Positions 29,801 through 36,424 of a DNA stretch of 64,000 nt are shown here, piece by piece. The translations under genes and the position numbers were made by a program. The stretch comes from Mangrovimicrobium sediminis. Its GTDB lineage: Bacteria > Pseudomonadota > Gammaproteobacteria > Pseudomonadales > Halieaceae. Numbering within the stretch: position 1 is the stretch's first letter; each line of letters begins with the position of its first letter. The stretch lies in assembly GCF_004745945.1 (NCBI RefSeq), contig NZ_SRLE01000011.1:186001-250000 (forward strand), written 5' to 3'. The notes under the pieces are model-generated. The model ran no database searches, was not told the DNA's origin, and was given only the letters and a program-made list of their open reading frames with translations.

Positions 29801-30353
29801 GAACCACGAGACCCATTTTTTGCGAGGAACTATTGGGACTAGAGCCCAGAAAATTTGTTCTCGCTCGCAGTTGCCATCGGGGTATGGCATTGCTTGTTCT
29901 CAAAAAGAAATCAAAGTTGAGCGACCTGCCTCCGTTTCGTCCAAATTGACAGTTGCTAACATTTAATCGGTATGTGGGGTCACTATCCCAGCTTGGCTCC
30001 TCGCGTGAGCTTTTGTGCTTGAGTAGTTTAAACCTCGCATCAGACCCCAACACTGAAGATTCAATATTCCAAGTGGGGGCAGGCAGAATTTGCTCAAAGA
30101 CTTGATTTGACTCGGGGTCGCTTACAATTTCAACTATCTCAATTCGGACATGTGTTCTATCTTCGGAAAGATGAAATCGGAGGTCAGAATCGTGCGAATC
30201 GGGCTTTGATTCAGACAAGGACGAGGAAATGAGGGCCGCACCGGGAACAGACAAACTTGCCGCAATAAAATTGCGCCGAGTTAGCGAGGGCTTTAATGTG
30301 TCGAGCGTGTCACTGACATCAGTCCATTCCTCGTGAAGATCCTTTTCACTCAC
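20871..30353 (-). CDS. Giant twin-arginine-signal protein of unknown function (about 3160 aa)
   Basis: I place the start at GTG because AAAGGAG lies six bases upstream; a TTG two codons earlier directly abuts that site. Residues about 25-50 form a Tat signal: S-L-T-R-R-N-F-I-A-A-S, then a weakly hydrophobic segment (VPGAALISSS). The first 1700 residues are beta-rich and acidic and include HWTVLGRDVF, VVYKGFLVPTGHRAALVKLTER and YLRQRMFIRC. About 1700-2780 is long and helical. About 2790-3070 is Gly-rich beta (GFYVTPLSSGPGIEAGYG, SRRDAPFTISY, GRIMAGIYVRVY), followed by a charged 90-residue tail. I recall these blocks from other giant uncharacterised proteins, never with a known activity. A tatA gene is divergent from it. 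It is probably a folded, exported structural or surface protein. Confidence 0.85.
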   Translation of the reverse strand: MSEKDLHEEWTDVSDTLDTLKPSLTRRNFIAASLSVPGAALISSSLSESKPDSHDSDLRFHLSEDRTHVRIEIVEIVSDPESNQVFEQILPAPTWNIESSVLGSDARFKLLKHKSSREEPSWDSDPTYRLNVSNCQFGRNGGRSLNFDFFLRTSNAIPRWQLRARTNFLGSSPNSSSQKMGLVVPRVVLDDIVHPIDMREFLNGEDALSARISNTAFRNLLDRTFNGLFEPLSNGKVTARLGPDLVWSIGPDIADSEADQHEPLVSGLHEDIGISLFKFRRMQSGAVNPGDAGGFAGVVGEGTPNLLSDAIRIKDSSGTNTIYRTPDILQNGAIDSQDEQKSAVPTFLARVADSTQPNQPPTLAEAALDARWSLTFQDGSEVTGPFENLRGRLHKSVQVDSDDWDDLQPPCESRLEFRAYALDSQERPIETPAGTMSVEGIALELQVNDKASRSTSRDPFRSIPQATVVQVLSSKEWGLSEPMELDWLEVTYYIKEVAIALENAPYSRLLFNRPEIVFLFNPRLVATPSTNVVNLNRSTRGSAIARLNLNRAEVTASRYTDLLHLKFRFKDLLLEIFEDQPPKIRFANESCGAWSAREISESLDSSDSDPSEGQPEFQVLRKMRDRTEERGTQAQSQTDERIELHDHHNGRGRQKHDTRPLLVVEFPPQHILEEAVFLPRPSSPPDSSSLIAGSGGDPNRYRFIVGSDFSSTNFQIEDFTSDSSIFEENHWAIRLDDRKGIEYVLDQFTEESSRLKFREKLRDEKKKLPDGNTFSEFIRLFETEVDRYPPLGIGRRIPADQKVYIGPYGMDPDTYIVARSVVLKQQRADARRIVTELLGSVLDSAVNLQRLGIGDFESNDLSERLGVESKLESMHPRYQQLRVAFRDFRLDKVHEDLGNSLDIKNVEFFIRDAKSPASNDFIDNHYIPWLTQTQSAKGLMEARISRKSKLVFRINCFDTMSSGRKHASHPTVTQDYSCPFSRETLDFSLDELTNWSSMELEVVSRAENVWQPGRDGRLDAGSGRTLDLSAGAMLDNLGFISGQNVSASTRLADVHSSLSERPGAYETEIVIPARLSLSPADNAVFLTPKPVPDDIYLDHDTVADKSPKSDLLQKCPRPTQLWNARLVCEGVDPGLRAIYSPDLRADFLFGSEKSRTWRAEWPSDKGNNSNGDAGKFRQLPGGAAPVGGSRAPWIMGIEDTNTSHPGPLDIAKRITSNPEPWDSTQLDFCRKLLNSQLEDKVQRKLSPLIYDLCSRMVSWDNWKKKPNTNNQEIYRRIREFRSSLSANDRHQLVLLSSAWGLPVVGRRNLAGGLTNDSSQAEPPSRYRLNDIEPGNALYMPRPLNVSELTMTPLGGSFRHNTGFQPFAGARHIQGDSLFEATSIEQWQHWTVLGRDVFCEVVYKGFLVPTGHRAALVKLTERTFLRDKDEGVVRAYLRQRMFIRCAQPEKRFPALGQPNDGRRFPAGLLKLLTVQTPDIVDPYEGRCENSCVGAGGKVELDSSIGLVFWPRTALIEGNEVQFELSISGVKTKMPMLFVDNVAANDVTTLEKLTEYYNGLRSPDYPTAQDSVDLSKNPRTMPLSGSKIRYCPELESGSASIETDYWTLGIEGGELKVPSKARSISVEDSNAPVFKLENKNFRFESILQGADQPPFYPYIETQRVQLRQNERLTGKRERSVISAFDGHYVAYGLPGAPKTGTLREVTRLYQFATENSINPADRENRQEIFLNFIGQPSTGNDQNPRPGQAILPLSQPKQDMGARQDQSGGIFRPKGSMIALSRKNGVITRSGDFPIWGDDPSQFDPASEITSLAPLYSSKGLPANLYQLSKLQTADILTENRQLLSQHVRVSDIKKEWQKIYKEYFSEGATLFGVVKIRDIIGLLEDTLEDPSTGAPQLLEKVQYGANQAIGEGEDAVDYVRTRVAKPLSDIVKQIVTDWRELDEVIRERQSDLGTLFTPVTIAQVYPELNQGLLELDRSLDAALAENDTVAFAFSLSEVYEAGRRFLDVVLATASDPGSAVEKVLKGRFDTVVEFATDLTGSITTFISHLETAVGNLDIVETVADLLVPEKNETRAYPWLQFPIPYPTFRQTAENPNILIKVMACDVHELIKRVLSGQVSQAAGIDIHYGIQGSEDVYAFFREILEDNIRSVREILTTVDDKLQLEVFKRILDSESNFVQRAIQKSFEKEFAIVEAARTAFVNLQSSAENNSLDQMFSATVELVELFTGPIELEIPKICAPNGLKPLVVSIAQGVYIDPIALSSAGWGEGKELCVVENMTLDAKFAPTDPNDSIGQSLWDAHQSSRKLYDELSVAEIHIRRGLESAKVSTSEIDKIVAGITKANTASLNLGGATARMYCTVYNDTVSLYLAGSSMDKAVTAVISTNDCPTDPNELNEAIRAMSTLVKALDSFVEMRTGLLGCLFDELDYSVSTLRVFFGKNDILKNISEAGLARLLVSSEYLSDLSDPLQKRAAELAANLDKEVEILARLLLSFFKEMTSNFIPITQVFSNALPNLGQLKLPFGINIELLIEIDEALDDVVESLAKLDAKLSQTLALPNVNLKTIENLKVALEESESALDLLSQNMSDSKYGFSGLCKVERDIHGYISYLSDIGRRYIKDFEQDALKALDPYAEKILCLGSDEPLLVSGYEGLRDARTKIVELIAGSAIAGTTLAQRFIDALYPQPRVAKFRDLGSENLDRLERDILYLKHTIENPISLRDNRRYLNAFIGEWANSASNPSTPVLILQELGKVAAQILRGDVLQLLPLNEIREEIEQYLLSLVPTRIEMHYGFGLTLTEKVAKATAGIFEPGHECRFQNDMNINIDMSTGSPELTMSSTGSLGPFQINLIGDFKAVTLFFNGATFTADQNGKPDFDLDYNDYEIGDQLSFVQQIQSFLSPKSGSGFYVTPLSSGPGIEAGYGLDLGVISFGAMSFFNVSLNAATLLFFNGEKARFRAALSRRDAPFTISYTPYGGSGFFAIEATAHGVEAFEASIEFGVAGSFGFGPLTGQGRIMAGIYVRVYTAPVNGRYEKLTEILGTFFAGGSASIWIFSTSASLSVRLGQSGTGDMIGEAVYTFSFSMGIKDFDYSVGVTREEKKPKPRSSQTRSMALFHEQSPDACRTDQCTSRNGPIIQAKVDHSYDDWKSYNEYFDADLDLRGFW

Positions 30354-30495
30354 GACCAACTCCTTTGTCAGTGATGTTATTTTTAATTAATGACTATGTC
30401 CGAGAAAAGTCAAGTAAACTTGGGTCGACAATCCCGGCTGGTTTGTTTAGCAATTACAGTCTATAAAATTAAATAGACTATTATCGGGAGGTAAT
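30354..30495. promoter_or_regulatory. Divergent promoter region with inverted repeat
   Basis: This AT-rich interval lies between the giant operon (leftward) and tatA (rightward) and must hold both promoters. It contains a perfect inverted repeat, AGTCTAT - 8 bases - ATAGACT, at 30458-30479, placed just upstream of the tatA ribosome-binding site (GGGAGG at 30486-30491), where a repressor would block tatA and perhaps the operon. No regulator gene is adjacent. The repeat could instead be a leader hairpin. Confidence 0.5.
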
Positions 30496-30699
30496 ATGGG
30501 TATAAGTGCGTGGCAACTGCTGATAGTGCTGGCGATAGTCTTGCTACTCTTTGGGACAAAAAGGTTGAGATCCTTGGGTACTGACCTGGGGGCCGCACTC
30601 AGGGGGTTTCGGACGGCAGTAAATGATGAAAGCAGTCACTTACAGTCAAGCGATGAAGAAGATTCGTCTCAAGCTAAGAGGCCAACAATAGAACCTTAG
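30496..30699 (+). CDS. tatA: TatA/TatE-family twin-arginine translocase subunit
   Basis: A 67-residue protein with the full TatA plan: a short N-terminus and membrane helix ([20 protein letters not shown]), the hinge FGTKRL, an amphipathic helix with [13 protein letters not shown], and an acidic, disordered tail. It aligns almost residue for residue with E. coli TatA (FGTKKL, DLGASIKGFKKAM). TatA forms the protein-conducting assembly of the Tat system in the inner membrane. There is no tatB or tatC nearby, so it must work with a core TatBC encoded elsewhere. Its position beside a giant gene bearing a Tat signal suggests a paralogue that boosts or adapts export of that substrate. A good GGGAGG site supports the start. 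Confidence 0.93.
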   Translation: MGISAWQLLIVLAIVLLLFGTKRLRSLGTDLGAALRGFRTAVNDESSHLQSSDEEDSSQAKRPTIEP

Positions 30700-30916
30700 G
30701 CCACAAGGTCGCAGGTTAAGGCGAAATTGTTTAGGCGTAAGTACATGAAAAACCAGCACTCAGTTCGCTGTGCCAGGGACCGTTGCTGCTTGACTCTCGC
30801 TGGTGCTTTGAAGCGGCCCCTGAGGACGCTCTATCTTCTGTGGCATCTGCAACCGAACCGCAGTGTTAGACATCCCAATTGAGACGGTACCACCTAGGGG
30901 GTTGAGATCATTCCAC

Positions 30917-30942
30917 TTCTGTTGAGTTCTTCTGTTGAGTTC
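30917..30942. repeat. Tandem 13-bp duplication downstream of the BPSL0067-type gene
   Basis: TTCTGTTGAGTTC occurs twice in a row without a gap just past the stop of the minus-strand amidase gene. The remainder of the 247-base gap after tatA contains no gene or clear terminator that I can see. Confidence 0.6.
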
Positions 30943-30946
30943 ATTG

Positions 30947-31585
30947 TTATGACAGAATTACGCTGAAAAGGTCTCCGTCATTGGAATATGGGTGCTTTCC
31001 GGAATAGTCGAACCCGAGTATGCGTTTGCCCCATGGTTTCTGTGGATTGTTAAATTGATCCCAGACTTCCAATCCTTCTGATCTCTCTGCAATTAAGATT
31101 GCTGCATGGTCATCGGCGTAAACATCGTTGCGAAATGATGCAATCGCAGTTCCTGCCGGAACACTATTCCCACGTACTGCCTGACCTTTCTTCCATTCAC
31201 TTGTTCTGCCAATCGGGTCATTCGATTGGTGACAGACGTATTGCACACCTGTAGCACATTCTCCGATGTATTGATCCCAGCCAGTTTCACTACTCAAACG
31301 TTCCCCTTCGTAGGATTGGCAGATAGCTAGGTCTGCACGATGGCTACTTCTTCTTTCAACTTGAAGGTGCTTTATTCGGTACTCATCTTTCAGATAAAGG
31401 CGGGCTCGAAACTCAATGCATATTTCGCTTAACATTTTTTCCGCGTTCCCCTTCGACTCGAAAGGACCCTCAACTTTCACCCATTCTTTCCTAATCGCTG
31501 GGACCGAAAACGATTGGCAGACGCCCGAGTCGACATCCATCAAGATGAACCACTCACTGTCTGAATATGTGTCAATTTTTTCCAT
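30947..31585 (-). CDS. BPSL0067-family amidase-like effector
   Basis: The start is the ATG with AAGGAG seven bases upstream; a longer frame reads back to 31744 but its extra N-terminus looks non-coding. The protein has 212 residues. Its C-terminal 110 residues match the BPSL0067 family: a nucleophile segment ECATGVQYVCHQ, WKKGQAVRGN, GTAIASFRND, DDHAAILI with the catalytic His, and EVWDQF. This family has an NlpC/P60-like papain fold and includes type VI peptidoglycan amidase effectors. The first 100 residues (EWFILMDVDSG, then mixed helix and strand) are an extra domain of unknown role. It has no signal peptide. A possible PAAR remnant precedes it on the same strand. Confidence 0.72.
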   Translation of the reverse strand: MEKIDTYSDSEWFILMDVDSGVCQSFSVPAIRKEWVKVEGPFESKGNAEKMLSEICIEFRARLYLKDEYRIKHLQVERRSSHRADLAICQSYEGERLSSETGWDQYIGECATGVQYVCHQSNDPIGRTSEWKKGQAVRGNSVPAGTAIASFRNDVYADDHAAILIAERSEGLEVWDQFNNPQKPWGKRILGFDYSGKHPYSNDGDLFSVILS

Positions 31586-32164
31586 TTGACGCTCCTTGGT
31601 ATGCCATTCCGCTGTTTTACAATAATGCGAGTAGTCTGCCCAATAGAAATATAGGCGCAGTATTAAGATTAAGCTAGGGATGGAGACTGCACTGGAGGAG
31701 CCCAACGCCGGTGTCGGCTGAGTGCAATGCCGGATCGGCCTCAAGAAGGACCCACATGCCGGCCATATTGGATGTGTAACTGTCTACGAAGACATTGGCA
31801 TTGGCCACGGTGGCGACGGGAGTGAGCCACTTCGCCATACAATGGTGGCAGGTCTGTACCTAGATCGAGTGCCTGGACCTGGAGTAGGTGACGGACGACC
31901 GACGCCTATCGGGGTCATATCCCGATTAGCAGAGCGTTTTCACCGTTATGCGTACTTTCTACAAAACGACCGCACAACCGGGCTTTGGGAACCGGACTCT
32001 ACTTAGCTAAACGGGGTTGAGGTGTCAAGTGGCGAGGATGCTCAACCAAGATGATACTAACTCACGACTAATACTGGGGTATAGGCAGTCATCGGTTTGA
32101 GTATATGCCGCCCCTTGAGGTACTATCTTGCGCTCAAAAGCGTTGTCCTGACTCCCTGAGCTAG
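31586..32164. other. Gene-poor stretch with a possible PAAR remnant
   Basis: No intact gene is evident in about 580 bases. On the minus strand, 31859 down to 31674 reads C-H-H-C-M-A-K-W, VATVANANVFVDS and NMAGM, resembling the repeat pattern of PAAR spike-tip proteins (NVFVN and a Gly-Asp turn), but it lacks a start and neighbouring frames carry the adjoining part (TPGPGTRS). If real, it is a broken PAAR gene just upstream of the BPSL0067-type effector, the usual order for type VI cargo. The remaining 300 bases show nothing recognisable. Confidence 0.28.
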
Positions 32165-32349
32165 TAGGTGATATCGTGCTTCGTGTTGATGACGGTATGC
32201 ATGGAAGGCTTTGCCAGTACCTACCTTGATGAAGCCCGGGGGCATGGGCGGCTGGATCCGGGGCTGGATTTTGGGACCACCATGGGACCACGCACGCGCC
32301 TTGTCATGCCACCCCACGCCCAGCTCAATTTCTAAGTCTTTGATTTTAA
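32165..32349 (+). repeat. Dispersed repeat copy B (pairs with 14591-14773)
   Basis: A diverged copy of the 14.6-kb repeat. Here the encoded tail FASTYLDEARGHGRL reads on to PPHAQLNF and its own TAA, which suggests this copy keeps the original gene end, whereas copy A has lost the stop. It lies 45 bases before the tRNA-Ser 3' fragment. The parent protein is not recognised. Confidence 0.7.
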
Positions 32350-32394
32350 AGGCGTGGGAGGGCATTCGGTGGCGTCATTTTCGCCCTTTGTAGA

Positions 32395-32417
32395 TTCGAA
32401 TCCCTCGCTCTCCGCCA
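32395..32417 (+). other. tRNA-Ser 3'-end fragment, probable attachment-site half
   Basis: TTCGAATCCCTCGCTCTCCGCCA has the T-loop, the 3' strand of the T-stem, a 7-base acceptor strand, the discriminator G and the CCA of a serine tRNA. The bases to its left (GTAGA) do not pair with CCCTC and no anticodon arm precedes it, so it is not a complete gene. Tyrosine-recombinase islands leave such 3' duplicates at one end when they insert into tRNA genes. The native-looking terminator directly to the right supports chromosome or older island on the right and inserted DNA on the left. Confidence 0.65.
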
Positions 32418-32460
32418 TAAACAAAAAGGGCTGCCCATTTGGGCAGCCCTTTTTGTTTAT
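32417..32460 (+). terminator. Strong bidirectional terminator hairpin
   Basis: A perfect inverted repeat with 20-base arms (32417-32436 and 32441-32460) around the loop ATTT. The GC core is GGGCTGCCC/GGGCAGCCC, with A5 and T5 flanks on either side, so it can terminate transcription in both directions. It directly follows the tRNA-Ser 3' end, as expected for that gene's terminator. About 145 bases to the next gene hold nothing else I recognise. Confidence 0.9.
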
Positions 32461-32605
32461 GCGCAGGGCGCTGATTTCGCGCGGAATCTCCGGTTCGACA
32501 AAATGTGACTTCAGGTGCATTTTGGACTAGGAGCGTAGCGACGAAGCCCGCATTGAAGTCGGTATCTGTTGTTGGCGCCCAGATTGGAGAGTTTGTTGGC
32601 ACTGC

Positions 32606-35600
32606 TTAATGCACGTCCTCTTGCCGCACTAGGAACTCGAGCCGGTCGGTCAAAACCGCCAACGTATAGGCGCAGTACATAAACTCCCGATACGACAGTC
32701 CTTCAACCGGGTGAATCGCGCGACCCATCAGGGAGTATTCATCGTCAAGGGCGAACTCGACGATATCGTTGTAGCGATTTCGCTCCCACGTCAGGCGGAC
32801 GAGTTGCTCGACACTGAGGCAGCGAACCACTTCGGCTGAGGCTGCCTGGGCGAGGAAAATGCATCGCCCCTCTGCCTCAAAGATATTGATACAGTGGGTG
32901 CGAGACCAACTGTCTTCGCCGAACCTGAATTCGAGACCCAGACATCCGTTCGGCTTATACGTGGTCACGCTGGCTCGCCACTGACCGTAGTGACTGTTTC
33001 CTTCTTTGTTTGCCTGACGCCAGGCATCAGTGACGGTCTTCGAGGTTGGCATGGCGTAGTCGGCGGGGTTGTGGGGTCTGGCGAAACGCTCAAAGAAACG
33101 TGCGATCTCGCCTGCGCTGGTGAGCTGATCGTCGCCGACCAGCATTTCCGCATCGTGATGCAACTGGAAATGGCCAAGACTGGTCTCTGCTGCATAGGTC
33201 CGGTGGAACGTATTCCAGGAACGAATGACCATCTGCTCCTTTAGCTTGGCGAGAGTGGAAATTTCATCAAGCGTGATGGTCTCGTCAATGACTTCGGCAC
33301 TGATCAATAGCTCACCACTGGAGCGCGCTGAACGCAGATTTACACGGACGTTGCGTGTCGGACCATCGGGATAGGAGAGATAGAGCCCCTCATTGCCGAT
33401 GGCAGACTCACCAAAGTACTCCTTGAGTAAGGCTTCCAGATGCTGCCTTACCCGCTCCATGTGACTGCCCTGATTCCGGATATCCACCTCCCGGTTCAAT
33501 CGAGACGACTTCTGGGTACAGATGGCCAGGTAGGGCGAGGTCAGGTGGTTGCGGATTTGATCCGGAATCGGGGAGGCGTCAATCATCTCACGCTCCGCCT
33601 CGATAATGTCACTCATGGGAGCCAGGCGTTCGCCGATCTTGTGCAGCGACTCAATGAAGGTATTCAGGTTGCGGCACAAGGCGCGGACCTGCAGGAATTC
33701 AATGCTTTCCTTCACGAAGGGGAAGCTGACCTGGATCAGGTCCTCGTCCGACACGGACTGGGCATCTTTCATTCCACGCAGGCGGCGCTGTGCCTTGGCG
33801 CCGACGCGGTCCACGCGTCCTGTTTTCTGCTCGATGCTGACCGGAGAGCCGGATAGCCCGTAGTGCACCACGCTGTCACAGAAGGTATGCAGGTCCTCGC
33901 CTTCCTGGAACACGTCCGTGCTGATCAGGGCCAGCGGGTAGCCCGGCATCCGGAATTTGCGCGCCTGGGCGGTGCGCAAGGCCACCGTTTCCCCGGTGGC
34001 GCCGATCACGGGTGCAATGGGGTTCAGGGCACGCGACAGGTGTATGCGATATTCCTCCCGATCCTTATCGTAGATCTCCGGTAGGTTGTTCTTGATGATC
34101 AAGTCCAGGTGCTGGGCGGTGTCGTAGAGCTCCCGGTACGTGCTGAAACTCGACTTATTGGACTGCTCGCGTAGGGCCTTGGCAAAGCTGTCCATCCACT
34201 TTGCACGGGTTGTGGCGGTCAGATTCGCCGTGCCGAGCTTGAGCCTGGCGAGATAGAGGTCGATTACGCCATGGCCGGTACGTAGGCACAGTGATACCAG
34301 ATGTTTGTGAATCTCCAGTTTCTGCAAGGCTTCCGCTTGCGCCGCTGTGCCCTCCAACAGCTGGCCAAGAAGTGGTTCCAGGGCGGGGAACAGACTGTGT
34401 AGCAGATCAGCGTCGTGTAGGGCGCAATACAGTGTATGTGTGTTCAGCGCATCCTCCAGGCGATCCGGAGATATCTTCACTGGTTCTTTAACTTGCTCAC
34501 GGGAGGCCAGGTGGTTCACCAACAGCATGAGTTCGGGCAGGTCGTGCTGCTCTGCGTACCAGTGCAGAAAGCCCAGCTGTGAAGCCTCGAAAAGTTCCAG
34601 CTGATTGTTGCGTAGCTGTCCTTTTGTGTATGTCGTGGCGAGCTTAGCGATAGTGTCGGCGTGCGCTACCAGTAGCTGTGCTAGCGCATCACCACGGAGT
34701 CGTGTCACTACTCGGGCCCAGTTGATTTCCAGCAGCGCCGAGATCACCTGGTTCTTGGCGGAAAGGCCTGCACGCATGGCCTCAGGCGTGGTGTAACTGT
34801 CATCGCCTTGTTTCAGGTAGGGCTCAGCCTCCGTGGGGCAAGCGCCGCGGAAGAACCAGGTGAAGAGCGTGTCATTCTTGGGGGGCTGCTGATCCTCCGC
34901 CTCGCCGGTGCTTCCCCCCTTGAAATCCCCACCGGAGATATCGTCCTCGCGCTGGGTACTCTGGCGTTCAAATTCCGCAACGAGGTTCTCCATGATCTCC
35001 CGTTGGGCGGGATAGCCTTTCAGGCTGTCGCGGATCGTGCCGGTGAGCCAGTCGGAGTAATGATCGTCCAGCTTGATCTTGAGCTCCTTGACGCTCTTGA
35101 CTCGCCGCACAAAGACAATCTGCTTGCGGTTTTGCGTGAAGAGCTGCTCTGCCAGTCGCTGACAGACAATGTCCATTTTGGGGTGGGGCAGGGTGCGTCC
35201 GAGTTTGGCGTCAACATAACTGTCCTGGATAACCGCCACCACGTGCCGGTCTGCCGCATCGGTATGTTCCTTCTCGACGGATATGCCGTCGAATTCTACC
35301 GGGCCTGATTTGGCGGTCTCGGCATAGCTTTCGAAAGAAGCCAGCAGGCCCATCTGGAACGACGGTGAACCGCCTTGCTTGACCAGGGCTTCACCAACCT
35401 TTTTCTGTACCAGCGCGGTGACCAGCTTCTGTTCATCCGAGGCCAGTTCGATCTGCGCCCCGTCACCACTGCGCCGTTCCATGCGGTACATGTTCCGGGT
35501 GTGCGGTTGACCGGCGATTTGTAGTTCATTGAGCCGGCGCACCATGAAGCGTCGCAGGTGGTTTTCAATCTGCAGCGGATCATCGTTGGTGACCTCTGCC

Positions 35601-36424
35601 GGCAGTAGATGCTCGTCGCCTACAAGTTTAAGCTGGTTGCGCAATTGCTCGATATTACGGTCATAGGGCGTGGCGGAGAGTAGCAGTGCGCTTTTGACGC
35701 GGCGGTATCGGGCATTGCCCCGAAAGCCCAGGGCGGCTGATAAGACCTTGTTCCGGTCACTGCTTTCAAAGTCGTGCTTGAAGTTATGGGCCTCGTCGAT
35801 CACCACCAGATCAAAGGTGGGCAGCACATAGTTCAAGGCTTCTGCGTAGACCTCCTTGACGGAATCCTTGGAACGGCGGTATTTGGCCATTCTCGCAGCG
35901 GGCAACAGCTCCCTCAGCTCCTCGAGTTTCGCTTCCCAGTAGCTCTCGTCTTCGTTGAGAGACAGGCTAAAGCTGCTCATACCGACAAAAATGTCGTTGT
36001 AATGGCCACGAGACAGGCTGTGCAGCAGTTCCGGCACATTGCGGCAACTGATCGATGGCGCCGCCGATCGCCCGTCCAGGGTCCGCACCCGGTAGTGGCT
36101 GACCCGTACATTGTCCTTGGCGAAGGCCCGGTACTCCCGGTTGTACCATTTCTCCTGCACGTTATTACTAGGGCAGATATAGAGTACCCGGAGCGTGGGA
36201 TTGAAGTAACGCAGCAGGGCCACCACCCCGAGGGCCACATAGGTCTTGCCCATGCCGACCTCATCGGCCAGGTAGCCCATCCTGACCTCGGGATCGACGA
36301 TCATGTTGTGTAGAGCTACCGCGCCTTCGAGCTGGAGCTGGCCAAGGCTGGCCAGCGACTCATCACCGCCGGTGAAATCGAGTATTTCACCGGCGGTCGC
36401 CAGGTCGAGCGGCCTGGCGCTCAT
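32606..36424 (-). CDS. SNF2-type helicase, third gene of a PLD/helicase operon
   Basis: A 1272-residue superfamily 2 motor with the SNF2 layout: Walker A ADEVGMGKT (about 53-61), a lobe-1 motif YICPSN, DEAH at about 210-213, and LLLSATPYDR. The C-lobe has ALISTDVFQEGEDLH and QKTGRVDRVG. Between the lobes is a large helical insertion (about 470-720), and about 330 residues follow the C-lobe. Its ATG overlaps the stop of the PLD gene by four bases (ATGA), showing translational coupling. It is expected to translocate on double-stranded DNA and work with the PLD nuclease. I do not assign it to a named defence system. Confidence 0.85.
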   Translation of the reverse strand: MSARPLDLATAGEILDFTGGDESLASLGQLQLEGAVALHNMIVDPEVRMGYLADEVGMGKTYVALGVVALLRYFNPTLRVLYICPSNNVQEKWYNREYRAFAKDNVRVSHYRVRTLDGRSAAPSISCRNVPELLHSLSRGHYNDIFVGMSSFSLSLNEDESYWEAKLEELRELLPAARMAKYRRSKDSVKEVYAEALNYVLPTFDLVVIDEAHNFKHDFESSDRNKVLSAALGFRGNARYRRVKSALLLSATPYDRNIEQLRNQLKLVGDEHLLPAEVTNDDPLQIENHLRRFMVRRLNELQIAGQPHTRNMYRMERRSGDGAQIELASDEQKLVTALVQKKVGEALVKQGGSPSFQMGLLASFESYAETAKSGPVEFDGISVEKEHTDAADRHVVAVIQDSYVDAKLGRTLPHPKMDIVCQRLAEQLFTQNRKQIVFVRRVKSVKELKIKLDDHYSDWLTGTIRDSLKGYPAQREIMENLVAEFERQSTQREDDISGGDFKGGSTGEAEDQQPPKNDTLFTWFFRGACPTEAEPYLKQGDDSYTTPEAMRAGLSAKNQVISALLEINWARVVTRLRGDALAQLLVAHADTIAKLATTYTKGQLRNNQLELFEASQLGFLHWYAEQHDLPELMLLVNHLASREQVKEPVKISPDRLEDALNTHTLYCALHDADLLHSLFPALEPLLGQLLEGTAAQAEALQKLEIHKHLVSLCLRTGHGVIDLYLARLKLGTANLTATTRAKWMDSFAKALREQSNKSSFSTYRELYDTAQHLDLIIKNNLPEIYDKDREEYRIHLSRALNPIAPVIGATGETVALRTAQARKFRMPGYPLALISTDVFQEGEDLHTFCDSVVHYGLSGSPVSIEQKTGRVDRVGAKAQRRLRGMKDAQSVSDEDLIQVSFPFVKESIEFLQVRALCRNLNTFIESLHKIGERLAPMSDIIEAEREMIDASPIPDQIRNHLTSPYLAICTQKSSRLNREVDIRNQGSHMERVRQHLEALLKEYFGESAIGNEGLYLSYPDGPTRNVRVNLRSARSSGELLISAEVIDETITLDEISTLAKLKEQMVIRSWNTFHRTYAAETSLGHFQLHHDAEMLVGDDQLTSAGEIARFFERFARPHNPADYAMPTSKTVTDAWRQANKEGNSHYGQWRASVTTYKPNGCLGLEFRFGEDSWSRTHCINIFEAEGRCIFLAQAASAEVVRCLSVEQLVRLTWERNRYNDIVEFALDDEYSLMGRAIHPVEGLSYREFMYCAYTLAVLTDRLEFLVRQEDVH

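Noticed and set aside
31722-32006. Plus-strand open frame of 94 codons
   Set aside because: No ribosome-binding site, odd composition (many Gly, Arg, His), and the opposite strand gives the more protein-like PAAR-resembling words.
32123-32365. Minus-strand open frame across dispersed repeat copy B
   Set aside because: The plus-strand frame is the one preserved with matching codons in both repeat copies; the minus frame has no family resemblance or ribosome-binding site.
32341-32417. Complete tRNA gene
   Set aside because: Only the T-loop, the 3' T-stem strand and the acceptor 3' strand fit; the T-stem does not pair and no anticodon or D arm is present.
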